Source of the DNA: Lachnospiraceae bacterium | GTDB taxonomy: Bacteria; Bacillota; Clostridia; Lachnospirales; Lachnospiraceae | NCBI GenBank assembly: GCA_017475845.1 | Contig: JAFVEU010000075.1 | Coordinates: 1-36,361, forward strand | DNA: 36,361 bases | Reading direction: 5' to 3' | Shown here: positions 1-6,565 of the stretch, in pieces | How positions within the stretch are numbered: position 1 is the stretch's first letter | Layout: each line of letters opens with the position of its first letter | The notes under the pieces: generated by a model | The model's input: only the letters and a program-made list of their open reading frames with translations | Told to the model about the DNA's origin: nothing | Databases searched by the model: none | Made by a program: the position numbers and the translations under genes

Positions 1-345
1 AAAGGCGGGTGATGATTCTCTGGGGAGGTGCCCGCGGAATGAGGAAATAGCGAAAAGGCGGGTGCTGATTCCCTGGGGAGGTGCCCGCCAAATGAAGAAT
101 TTAGCGAAAGGCGGGTGCCAGTCCCGTTGGGAGGTGCCCGCGGACTGAGGAAATAGCGAAAAGGCGGGTGCTGATTCCCTGGGGAGGTACCTGCCAAACG
201 AAGGAAATAGCGAAAAGGCGGGTGCTGATTCCCTGGGGAGGTGCCTGCCAAACGAAGGATTTAATGAAAGGCGGGTGCCAGTCCCGTTGGGAGGTGCCTG
301 CCAAACTAGGGATTCAGCAAAAAAGCGGGTGCTAATATATGCCAA
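1..345. repeat. 53-bp tandem repeat array (six full units plus a decayed seventh)
   Basis: Units beginning AAAGGCGGGTG start at 1, 54, 107, 160, 214, 267 and about 320, a period of 53-54 bp; the array probably continues beyond the left edge. Each unit has a GGCGGG element about 20 nt before a CCCGC or CCTGCC element, so a plus-strand RNA could fold each unit into a small hairpin. Two unit types exist: A (centre CTGATTCCCTGGGG) and B (centre CCAGTCCCGTTGGG), arranged A-A-B-A-A-B, which gives a 159-bp higher-order period. The last unit decays into a promoter-like sequence. The unit length is not a multiple of three and no frame looks coding. It is not a CRISPR because there are no unique spacers. 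Confidence 0.93.
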
Positions 346-358
346 GGTAAAGTATAAT
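330..358 (+). promoter_or_regulatory. candidate sigma-A promoter at the right end of the repeat array
   Basis: A perfect TATAAT lies at 353-358. The best hexamer 17 bp upstream (330-335, TGCTAA) is a poor match to TTGACA, so the call rests on the -10 box. It would start transcription near 365, giving a leader of about 155 nt for the gene at 520. Confidence 0.4.
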
Positions 359-370
359 AAGCCTGCAGAA

Positions 371-420
371 CCGGCAGCCGTGGTAGCGAGATGAAGATTT
401 AAGCAGGGCTGACCGTCCGG
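371..420 (+). other. structured leader segment upstream of the MotA-like gene
   Basis: CAGCC at 375-379 can pair with GGCTG at 407-411, and CCGG at 371-374 with CCGG at 417-420 across a 5-nt bulge. The enclosed loop contains GTGGTAGCGAGA, a string also seen with one inserted base in the nrdD leader. I do not recognise a known riboswitch. The rest of the stretch to 519 shows only the ribosome binding site AAAGGAG just before the gene. Confidence 0.3.
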
Positions 421-519
421 GGATCTATTTTCTCAAAAAAGGTACTATATGATTTCCTTTACGGACGTGATAGAGTTTATTCAGGCAACACATGAATATT
501 CCCTTGAAAGGAGATCATT

Positions 520-999
520 ATGAGGAAAAACATAAGAGTTGTACTTTTGGGAGAACTGATCCTTTTTGTGGCAGTCTTTTTATTTAATGTGGTTGTGGGC
601 AGTGATGGAATGTCATCAGCGCTCTGGTTCATTGATCTGCCTTCCCTGATCATGATCCTTATGGTTCTTATCCCCGGACTGCTGATCCTTGGGGAATGGA
701 AGGATTTTACGAAGGCTTTTTCTGTCGGTATCAGGGAATACAGCCTTTTGGAGCTGAAGAATATAATCGGTGCGGTGGATGCAGCGCAGAAGCTCACCAT
801 ATACGGGGCGGTTTTTGCCATCATAATGTCAGGAGTTCTTTTACTGGGTAAAATAGATGATCTGTCCAGGATAGGAGCTAATCTGGCGGTATGCCTCCTG
901 ACCGGTTTTTATGCGGTGATCGTGGAATTCTTCCTCTTACCCTTAAGGCTTAATGCCGAGCGGAAGATGAATGAAGAAATGGACTTCGGTGATGAATGA
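520..999 (+). CDS. small MotA/TolQ/ExbB-like four-helix membrane protein
   Basis: This 159-residue protein has four predicted membrane segments at about 7-26, 40-58, 92-110 and 118-138, separated by a short cytoplasmic stretch. The part around residues 39-70 (DLPSLIMILMVLIPG, then WKDFTKAF) resembles the N-terminal half of MotA-type proton channel proteins, where a D-x-P-S-L motif precedes the second helix and an F-x-x-x-x-K-A-F stretch follows. It is much shorter than true MotA (about 260-290 residues), has no MotB partner here and sits away from flagellar genes. A strong AAAGGAG site lies 9 nt before the ATG. The stop overlaps the start of the downstream HTH gene, so the two are probably translated together. 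The family assignment rests on motif resemblance only; a function is not claimed. Confidence 0.75.
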   Translation: MRKNIRVVLLGELILFVAVFLFNVVVGSDGMSSALWFIDLPSLIMILMVLIPGLLILGEWKDFTKAFSVGIREYSLLELKNIIGAVDAAQKLTIYGAVFAIIMSGVLLLGKIDDLSRIGANLAVCLLTGFYAVIVEFFLLPLRLNAERKMNEEMDFGDE

Positions 1000-1228
1000 G
1001 CCGTATATCACAAAGGACAGATATCTTGAAAAAGCACGGGAATTCGGACTTACAAAGCGGGAGCTGGAGCTTGGATACTTAAAGATATCCGGATTCTCGA
1101 ACCGGAGGATCGCATATATGCTCGGTATATCCGAGCAGACGGTGAAGAATCACTTTACCCGCATCTATGAAAAAGCATGGGTGCCCGGACGAAAGGAATT
1201 CCGGGGATTGTTCAGTAAACCGGATTGA
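992..1228 (+). CDS. minimal LuxR-type helix-turn-helix protein
   Basis: This 78-residue protein is almost entirely a LuxR/GerE-type DNA-binding domain. Residues around 19-65 read LTKRELELGYLKISGFSN, then IAYMLGISEQTVKNHFTRIY, with the expected recognition helix pattern (S-x-x-T-V-K-N-H). There is no receiver or ligand-binding domain, so any signal must come through a partner, perhaps the membrane protein it overlaps. The ATG at 992 overlaps the upstream stop (997-999) by 8 bp; an alternative in-frame ATG at 971 would add seven residues. Neither has a convincing ribosome binding site, which fits translational coupling. A strong hairpin follows the gene. Confidence 0.8.
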   Translation: MNEPYITKDRYLEKAREFGLTKRELELGYLKISGFSNRRIAYMLGISEQTVKNHFTRIYEKAWVPGRKEFRGLFSKPD

Positions 1229-1250
1229 CCGGATAAGTGAAAATGATGAC

Positions 1251-1291
1251 AGGGGTGCCGGCATTGCAGCAAATGCCGGCACCCCTTTATC
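1251..1291 (+). terminator. hairpin terminator after the HTH gene
   Basis: A perfect 15-bp stem (AGGGGTGCCGGCATT, 1251-1265, with its complement at 1272-1286) encloses the loop GCAGCA. It is followed only by a short TTTAT run, so Rho-independent termination is likely but the U-tract is weak. It separates the MotA-like/HTH pair from the next run of genes. Confidence 0.7.
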
Positions 1292-1390
1292 TCCATATAA
1301 AAAAATGTTATACTGTATACTGATCATACGGAAAGGGTTACGGACGCTGACAAACAGCGGATCGGAGGAAAGGAAAGGCTGAGATACGGT

Positions 1391-2314
1391 ATGAGTAGAT
1401 TCGTTGTAGCAGGTATTACACAGCTGGAGACTATAGTAAAGGTTAAAGAACTGCCTGTCCGGTTTTCACCCTATTCCGGAGAGCCGGATACCATCTATTT
1501 TTCCACCGGAGGAGACGCCTTCAATACATCCCTGGCGCTGAAATGGCTGGGAGACGAGGCGGAGCTGGTTTCCGTTGTGGGAGAAAAGCAGGATCTCTCG
1601 ATCTTTAATCCTCCGGACAGGGAAGTAAACCTTGAAACGGACTACGTTCTTCCCATCATAAAGGAGACCCCCATAGAAGTCCTTCTCTATGATGTACGTC
1701 GGAAAAAGCAGCATTTTGAAGACCTGAAGGATATCCGGGACGCTAAATACGATGTGGGTATTGCCGAGTCACTGGTGGCGGACTGCGATATCGTTGTTCT
1801 GTCAAACACCAATTTCTGCCGCCCCTTTATCTCTTTAGCCAGGGAAAGGGGAAAGAAGCTGGCTGTAAAGATACACTGCTTTATGAGAGAGAAGGAGATC
1901 TTCAATGAAGACTACCTTCAAAATGCAGATATACTTTATTTTAACGATAATACCATTGATGAGGAGCCCTATGGTTTCATAAAGGAGATGCAGGAGAAGT
2001 ACGATCCTGAGATCATCATCTTCGGACAGGGGGCTCAGGGACTTATCATTTACGATAGACAGAAGGGGGTTACGGTACACTACGACGCTGTAAAGAGCGT
2101 TCATATAGTGAATACTGCCGGGGCCGGAAACGCTCTTTTCGCCTGCTTCCTTCACTACTATATGAAGGACGGTGACAGCAAGAACGCCATCCACAAGGCC
2201 CTGCTTTTTGCCGCAAACAAGATAGGATACATGGGTACATCCAACGGCTTTATGACGGAGCAGCAGCTGGATGCATGGGAGCAGCTTATCTGGAATCCGA
2301 GAGGAACTATGTAA
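1391..2314 (+). CDS. PfkB/ribokinase-family sugar kinase-like protein with altered active-site motif
   Basis: This 307-residue protein has the PfkB fold signatures: an N-terminal STGGDAFNTSLALKWLG (about residues 38-54), which binds the sugar in family members, and the C-terminal phosphate-anchor motif at about 241-250. The C-terminal motif normally reads D-T-x-G-A-G-D, where the last Asp is the catalytic base. Here it reads NTAGAGNALF, with Asn at 241 and Asn at 247. Substrate cannot be read from sequence. A GGAGG lies about 20 nt before the ATG, too far to be an ideal ribosome binding site. It is the first gene of the run after the terminator at 1251-1291. The family call is firm; activity is uncertain because of the missing base. 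Confidence 0.85.
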   Translation: MSRFVVAGITQLETIVKVKELPVRFSPYSGEPDTIYFSTGGDAFNTSLALKWLGDEAELVSVVGEKQDLSIFNPPDREVNLETDYVLPIIKETPIEVLLYDVRRKKQHFEDLKDIRDAKYDVGIAESLVADCDIVVLSNTNFCRPFISLARERGKKLAVKIHCFMREKEIFNEDYLQNADILYFNDNTIDEEPYGFIKEMQEKYDPEIIIFGQGAQGLIIYDRQKGVTVHYDAVKSVHIVNTAGAGNALFACFLHYYMKDGDSKNAIHKALLFAANKIGYMGTSNGFMTEQQLDAWEQLIWNPRGTM

Positions 2315-2331
2315 AGGGCTGGTTTTTCCAT

Positions 2332-2360
2332 CCCGCGGAATGAAGGAAAGGAGCGAAAAG
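2332..2360. repeat. isolated degenerate copy of part of the 53-bp repeat
   Basis: CCCGCGGAATGA is identical to positions 31-42 of the array and is followed by GGAAA and AGCGAAAAG in the same order and nearly the same spacing, with two small indels. About 26 of 29 positions match the second half of unit 1. It lies between the kinase gene and the hypothetical gene and supplies the latter's ribosome binding site. Confidence 0.55.
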
Positions 2361-2368
2361 CATACAGC

Positions 2369-3682
2369 ATGAGCGATATAGGAAACCTTCAGCTGGGAGA
2401 CATAGAGAAGAAAAAAGAGGCCATAAATAAGACCGGCGGCATAAACACGAGCAAGTCTGTTTTCAACACAAAGAACAGCGACGGAGAGGGTGAACCCGCA
2501 TCTCCGTTTATGACCAGGGTTGAGGAACTGGGGAATTACGGTCCGCTGATGCAGAGCCGTATACATACCCAGAACGTAAACGACATTGCCATGAAGAAAC
2601 GGCAGACGGAGACCGTGAAGTCCGGCGGGGTGTCCGGCAGTTCCGGGCCGGTGGAGGCCACGGAAAAAAGGGATGTAATAAAGGCGCCTTCGGACTTAAA
2701 GGAATTTACCGGAACCGTGATGAAGAAGGGCACCTTTACCCCCAAAGCGAAGGAAGCCGCAAAGCATTTCTTTAAAAGCGTAACAGACTGGGCCGGCAGC
2801 TTTAACGATGGCGGCAGCGGCTTTTACAGCAGCATGGGAATAGAAGGAGTTCTGGACTGTCTGTATGTGGACGGGATGAGCTTAAGGAATTACGTTAAGG
2901 AGCAGTTTCTCTACAAGGGCTCCGGAGACCCGGTGCAGGATAAGGAGATGCTTAAGAATTACGTGGCGCTCCTTGCCGCCAGGGGAGAGCATGTGATAAC
3001 CCTGGTGCGGCCAAACATGAAGTCCGGTGAGGCCGGCGTCGAGTTCAGGAACATGGACGTGGATCTCACCAATGTGGGCAGCGAAGAGGTGGCGAAGTCC
3101 AGGAAATTAAAGGAAAAGGGAAACCAGGTCAGGAGTAATCTGAAGAAGAGACTGGAAAAGGACTATACGGAGCAGACCGGCATGGCCTTCAGAAAGGCAG
3201 AGGGCTATGATATGGACGGCTTCAACCGGATAGAAGGAGCAAAGAAGGGCTTAAAGGATGCCGGGGCGGATAATTCCGAAGAATATAAGAGCTTCAATAA
3301 GCTGTTTGAGAAATATAACGGCGGACTGCAGAAACTGGGGCTGAAGCCGGGCCGGGATGATATAAATGCCCCGGTGGCCGAGGAGCTTAAAAAAAGGTGT
3401 GAGGAAGCCATAAAGGCAGCGGACCTTTTCATTACCTCCGGCAGCAGCAATAAGAGTGCGGTGGAAGCCGTTAAAAAAGCGAAAAAGGAGCTGGAGACCG
3501 ACAGGGATCTTCTGGATAGGGCAATAAAGGGCAAGCTCATTGAGAGGGATGCCACCATGAAGCTGGAGGAGCTCCTTGACAGCAGGAATCCTGATGATCC
3601 GAAGGATAATAACGGAGCGGGCGGAGATGAAAACCCGGATGGCGGAGATCCTGAAGCGGATGATGCCGGAGCTTCCGAATAG
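2369..3682 (+). CDS. hypothetical soluble protein with acidic, disordered C-terminus
   Basis: I do not recognise this 437-residue protein. It has no signal peptide and no membrane segment. The first 130 residues or so are polar and low in hydrophobics, as in disordered regions. A compact-looking part (about 130-235) includes FFKSVTDWAGSF and HVITLVRPNMKSG. A Lys/Glu-rich helical part follows (about 240-400), then a tail rich in Asp, Gly, Asn and Pro (about 405-437). The extended ribosome binding site AAGGAAAGGAG (2343-2353) lies about 15 nt from the ATG and falls inside a stray copy of the repeat found at the left edge of the window. It is followed by a membrane protein gene 74 bp downstream, so an envelope-associated role is possible but not shown. 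Confidence 0.8.
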   Translation: MSDIGNLQLGDIEKKKEAINKTGGINTSKSVFNTKNSDGEGEPASPFMTRVEELGNYGPLMQSRIHTQNVNDIAMKKRQTETVKSGGVSGSSGPVEATEKRDVIKAPSDLKEFTGTVMKKGTFTPKAKEAAKHFFKSVTDWAGSFNDGGSGFYSSMGIEGVLDCLYVDGMSLRNYVKEQFLYKGSGDPVQDKEMLKNYVALLAARGEHVITLVRPNMKSGEAGVEFRNMDVDLTNVGSEEVAKSRKLKEKGNQVRSNLKKRLEKDYTEQTGMAFRKAEGYDMDGFNRIEGAKKGLKDAGADNSEEYKSFNKLFEKYNGGLQKLGLKPGRDDINAPVAEELKKRCEEAIKAADLFITSGSSNKSAVEAVKKAKKELETDRDLLDRAIKGKLIERDATMKLEELLDSRNPDDPKDNNGAGGDENPDGGDPEADDAGASE

Positions 3683-3756
3683 CGCTTGTTGATAAGAGTA
3701 TATAACGAGCAAAAAGCGAAGCGTTTGCGAGTTTAATGTAAAGGCAGGGCAGGAAA

Positions 3757-4338
3757 ATGAATTTTCTATCTGACACATCGCCGTTAGTATTAGTGCTTGC
3801 ACTGATAGTGGCATTTTTTCTCTGGGGAGCGGGATACAGGCTTTATAAGCTTGCGGTCTTCTTCCTGGGATTTTTAGCGGGATTTACGCTTTGCGGAGGC
3901 ATAATAAATACCTTTTTGCCGGCGCCTCCCATCCCCGGTATCATCATACAGGTGGTCTTCGGCCTGGCGGTGGGAGCGGTCTCCTTCCTGGTGGTGAAGG
4001 TGGGCTTATTTGTGGCGGCGGCCTGCGCCGTTTTCATGATCTTAAGCGGACTGCTGGAGAGGCTGGGAATGGCCGGCCTTATAATCGCCTTCGCTTCGGC
4101 TGTGGTGGCGGGTTTCATAGCTACAAAGGCCGACAAACCGGTGATAATAGTGATCACAGGAATCCTGGGAGGCTTTGCCATCCCAATGATCCTTTACAGG
4201 CTGGCCGGGACGGCGGCCTTTGATACGTCCTTCCTTCCGCCGGAGAGATCTCTGGTTGTGATAGCAGTGGAAGTGGTGCTTTCGGTGGCCGGGATACTGA
4301 TACAGTTTGCAAGCAACAGGGAAAAGAACAAAGAATAG
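3757..4338 (+). CDS. DUF4203 (TMEM198-like) multi-pass membrane protein
   Basis: This 193-residue protein is nearly all hydrophobic, with about six to seven membrane segments starting near residue 9. The sequence after the first helix, GYRLYKLAVFFLGFLAGF, is the hallmark of the DUF4203/TMEM198 family: an aromatic and basic pair followed by a small-residue-rich helix. Further Gly/Ala-rich helices and a charged C-terminus (NREKNKE) follow. The molecular function of bacterial members is not established. The AGGAAA before the ATG is a moderate ribosome binding site. The stop is only 7 bp from the GH5 start, so the two genes are probably cotranscribed. Confidence 0.8.
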   Translation: MNFLSDTSPLVLVLALIVAFFLWGAGYRLYKLAVFFLGFLAGFTLCGGIINTFLPAPPIPGIIIQVVFGLAVGAVSFLVVKVGLFVAAACAVFMILSGLLERLGMAGLIIAFASAVVAGFIATKADKPVIIVITGILGGFAIPMILYRLAGTAAFDTSFLPPERSLVVIAVEVVLSVAGILIQFASNREKNKE

Positions 4339-4345
4339 GGGGGGA

Positions 4346-5299
4346 ATGATGAGAAGATTTGAAGGATTCATGAAAGGCGTCAATCTGGGAGGATGGATAT
4401 CCCAGTTTGACAAGTTCGACAAGGCTCATTTTGAGAGCTTTATCACGGAAAAGGATATGGATTATATAAAGGAGCTTCACTTCGATCATGTGAGGGTTCC
4501 GGTGGATTATAACGTGCTGGAGGACGAAGAGGGCAATATCCGGGAAGAGGGCTTCGGCTATCTTTCAAACTGCCTTAAGTGGTGTGAGGAGCGGGACTTA
4601 AATATGCTGATCGACCTCCACGAATGCTTCGGATATTCCTTTGATCCGCTGAAGGATATGGACAGGTCAAAATTCTTCCATGACGAGGCGCTGCAGAACA
4701 GGTTCTTAAAGCTCTGGAAGGAGATCGCAGAGCGTTTCGGGTCCTATCCTGACAGGGTGGCCTTTGAACCCTTGAACGAAGTGGTGCTTGAGAGCGTGGC
4801 CGACGCGTGGAATAAGTTGCTGAAACGCTTTATAGAGGAGATGAGGGCAATTACAAAGGACACATATCTCATCGCCGGGGGTGTGATGTATAATAATGTC
4901 CGCACCGTACCCCTTCTCGATATCCCACTGGATGAGAAGATCGTCTATAATTTCCACTGCTATGATCCCTTTAGGTTCACTCATCAGGGAGCCTACTGGG
5001 TGGAGGATATGGATCCCGGCTTCAGGACCGGTTATTCCGAGACCGAGGAGTATTTTGAAGAGATCTTTGCTCCCGCCCTGAAAAAAGCGGAGCAGGACAA
5101 TGTGCCCTTATACTGCGGCGAATACGGCGTCATAGATCTGGCGGATAATCATGAGAAGATCAAATGGCTTAAGGATATCCACTGTGCTTTTGAGAAGCAT
5201 GGCATAGGACATGCCCTCTGGAATTACAAGGAAAAGGATTTCGGCCTGGTGGATGAAAGCTTCGAAGAGATCAGGGAGGACTTTATAAAGATCCTCTGA
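4346..5299 (+). CDS. glycoside hydrolase family 5, cytosolic
   Basis: A 317-residue single-domain (beta/alpha)8 glycosidase of the GH5 cellulase clan. The acid/base Glu is E145 in FEPLNEV and the nucleophile is E259 in YCGEYGV. Other clan features are GVNLGGW near the start, VRVPVDY, DLHECFGY and ALWNYKEKDFGL near the end. There is no signal peptide, so it should act in the cytoplasm on imported short beta-glucosides or oligosaccharides, not on polymer outside; the exact substrate is unknown. Start: the reading frame is open further upstream, but a run of seven G residues just before the tandem ATG codons at 4346 and 4349 makes one of these the likely start. It follows the DUF4203 gene closely. 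Confidence 0.88.
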   Translation: MMRRFEGFMKGVNLGGWISQFDKFDKAHFESFITEKDMDYIKELHFDHVRVPVDYNVLEDEEGNIREEGFGYLSNCLKWCEERDLNMLIDLHECFGYSFDPLKDMDRSKFFHDEALQNRFLKLWKEIAERFGSYPDRVAFEPLNEVVLESVADAWNKLLKRFIEEMRAITKDTYLIAGGVMYNNVRTVPLLDIPLDEKIVYNFHCYDPFRFTHQGAYWVEDMDPGFRTGYSETEEYFEEIFAPALKKAEQDNVPLYCGEYGVIDLADNHEKIKWLKDIHCAFEKHGIGHALWNYKEKDFGLVDESFEEIREDFIKIL

Positions 5300-5350
5300 T
5301 CCCCGGAAGGAATAAACGACTGTTGATCATTTTTTACAGAATGGAGGAGG

Positions 5351-5373
5351 GCCACGGTGTTGAAAGCCGTGGC
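5351..5373 (+). other. hairpin and short leader frame before the antiporter
   Basis: GCCACGG (5351-5357) and CCGTGGC (5367-5373) form a 7-bp stem 10 nt before the antiporter ATG. A good ribosome binding site (GGAGGAGGG, 5342-5350) is well placed for a GTG at 5357, which opens a seven-codon frame ending at 5380, while the antiporter ATG itself has no close ribosome binding site. A coupled leader peptide is possible but unproven. Confidence 0.25.
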
Positions 5374-5383
5374 TTTATGACGG

Positions 5384-6565
5384 ATGGATACTCTTGATAT
5401 ATTATGGGATCTGGCACTGATAATCCTTTTTGCCAAATTCTTTGCGCTGGTAGCGAGAAAACTCAATGCTCCCCAGGTTGCGGGGGAGATAGTGGCGGGG
5501 ATACTTATAGGACCTACCCTTTTAAATCTGGTACAGGAGACGGATTTCTTAAACCAGATGGCCGAGGTGGGGGTCATTCTTTTAATGTTCAGCGCCGGAC
5601 TGGAAACGGATCTGAACCAGCTTAAAAAATCCGGCATCAAGGCTACTCTCATTGCCTGTTCCGGAGTCCTGACTCCCCTTGTTTTGGGAACGCTGATGTA
5701 TATGTGTTTCTTCGGCTTCAGCGCCGTTGGCACGGAGGGCTTTATAAAAGCAGTGTTTATAGGCACCATACTCACTGCCACCTCTGTCAGTATCACCGTT
5801 CAGGTGCTGAAGGAGCTTGGGAAGATATCCACGGAACTGGGAATGACCATAATGAGTGCCGCCATCATCGATGATGTCATCGGTATCCTTGTGCTGACGG
5901 CAGTGATCGGGATGAGGGATCCTAAAAGCAATTTTGCCCTTACTGCCGGTAAAACAGGGGCATTTTTCCTTATAACCGTTATCGCGGGGGTGATAGTCTA
6001 CAATGTTATGGAGCGGATAGACGAGCGCTATCCCCATACCAGAAGGATACCCATCATCTCCATAGGCATAGCCTTTATCCTCTCCTATGTGGCGGATTAC
6101 TATTTCGGAGTGGCGGATATAACCGGGGCCTTCTTTGCCGGGGTGATCTTAAGCTCCTTAAAGGATTCCGACTACATAGAGTGGAGAGTGGATATCAATT
6201 CCTACACCTTCTTCGGACCCGTATTTTTTACCAGCATCGGACTGCAGACCAACTTAAGGACACTGGATACCGCCATTCTTTTGTTCTCAGTGGTATTCGT
6301 CATAGTCGGACTTCTGTCAAAGGTCATCGGCTGCGGCTTTATGGGACGGATCTTAGGGTATAAGGGGAAGGACGCATTGAAGATCGGAGTCGGCATGATG
6401 ACCAGGGGAGAGGTGGCTCTGATCGTGACTCAGAGGGGATTGAAGGCCGGTATTATCGGAAGCGAGTATTTTACGGCAGTGATCCTCCTTATAGTAGTCA
6501 GTTCACTGCTCACGCCCCTTCTCCTTAAGGCCCTTTTTAGCGGCGAAGAAACGGGTATTGCATGA
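5384..6565 (+). CDS. CPA2-family cation/proton antiporter (NapA/Kef-type)
   Basis: This 393-residue membrane protein has about 12 hydrophobic segments and no C-terminal nucleotide-binding (TrkA-N) domain. The early ARKLNAPQVAGEIVAGILIGP and LMFSAGLETDL segments are typical of CPA2 exchangers. The ion-binding motif AAIIDDVIGI places paired Asp residues at 163 and 164; such a DD pair in family members is associated with electrogenic Na+/H+ exchange. It would exchange monovalent cations for protons across the cytoplasmic membrane and support pH or sodium homeostasis. In-frame stops upstream leave 5384 as the only ATG start. Its stop overlaps the ATG of the ABC transporter gene by 4 bp (ATGA). 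Confidence 0.88.
   Translation: MDTLDILWDLALIILFAKFFALVARKLNAPQVAGEIVAGILIGPTLLNLVQETDFLNQMAEVGVILLMFSAGLETDLNQLKKSGIKATLIACSGVLTPLVLGTLMYMCFFGFSAVGTEGFIKAVFIGTILTATSVSITVQVLKELGKISTELGMTIMSAAIIDDVIGILVLTAVIGMRDPKSNFALTAGKTGAFFLITVIAGVIVYNVMERIDERYPHTRRIPIISIGIAFILSYVADYYFGVADITGAFFAGVILSSLKDSDYIEWRVDINSYTFFGPVFFTSIGLQTNLRTLDTAILLFSVVFVIVGLLSKVIGCGFMGRILGYKGKDALKIGVGMMTRGEVALIVTQRGLKAGIIGSEYFTAVILLIVVSSLLTPLLLKALFSGEETGIA

Noticed and set aside
31..52. Tiny ORF in repeat unit 1 (GGAGG followed by ATG AGG AAA TAG)
   Set aside because: The start codon is not kept in the other units (CTG or ACG instead), so it is not under selection as a coding frame.
101..304. Minus-strand 67-codon open frame with repeated peptide
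   Set aside because: It is an artefact of the 53-bp repeat array; the unit is not a multiple of three and there is no ribosome binding site.
1..345. CRISPR array
   Set aside because: Units are contiguous and similar over their whole length, with no unique spacers.
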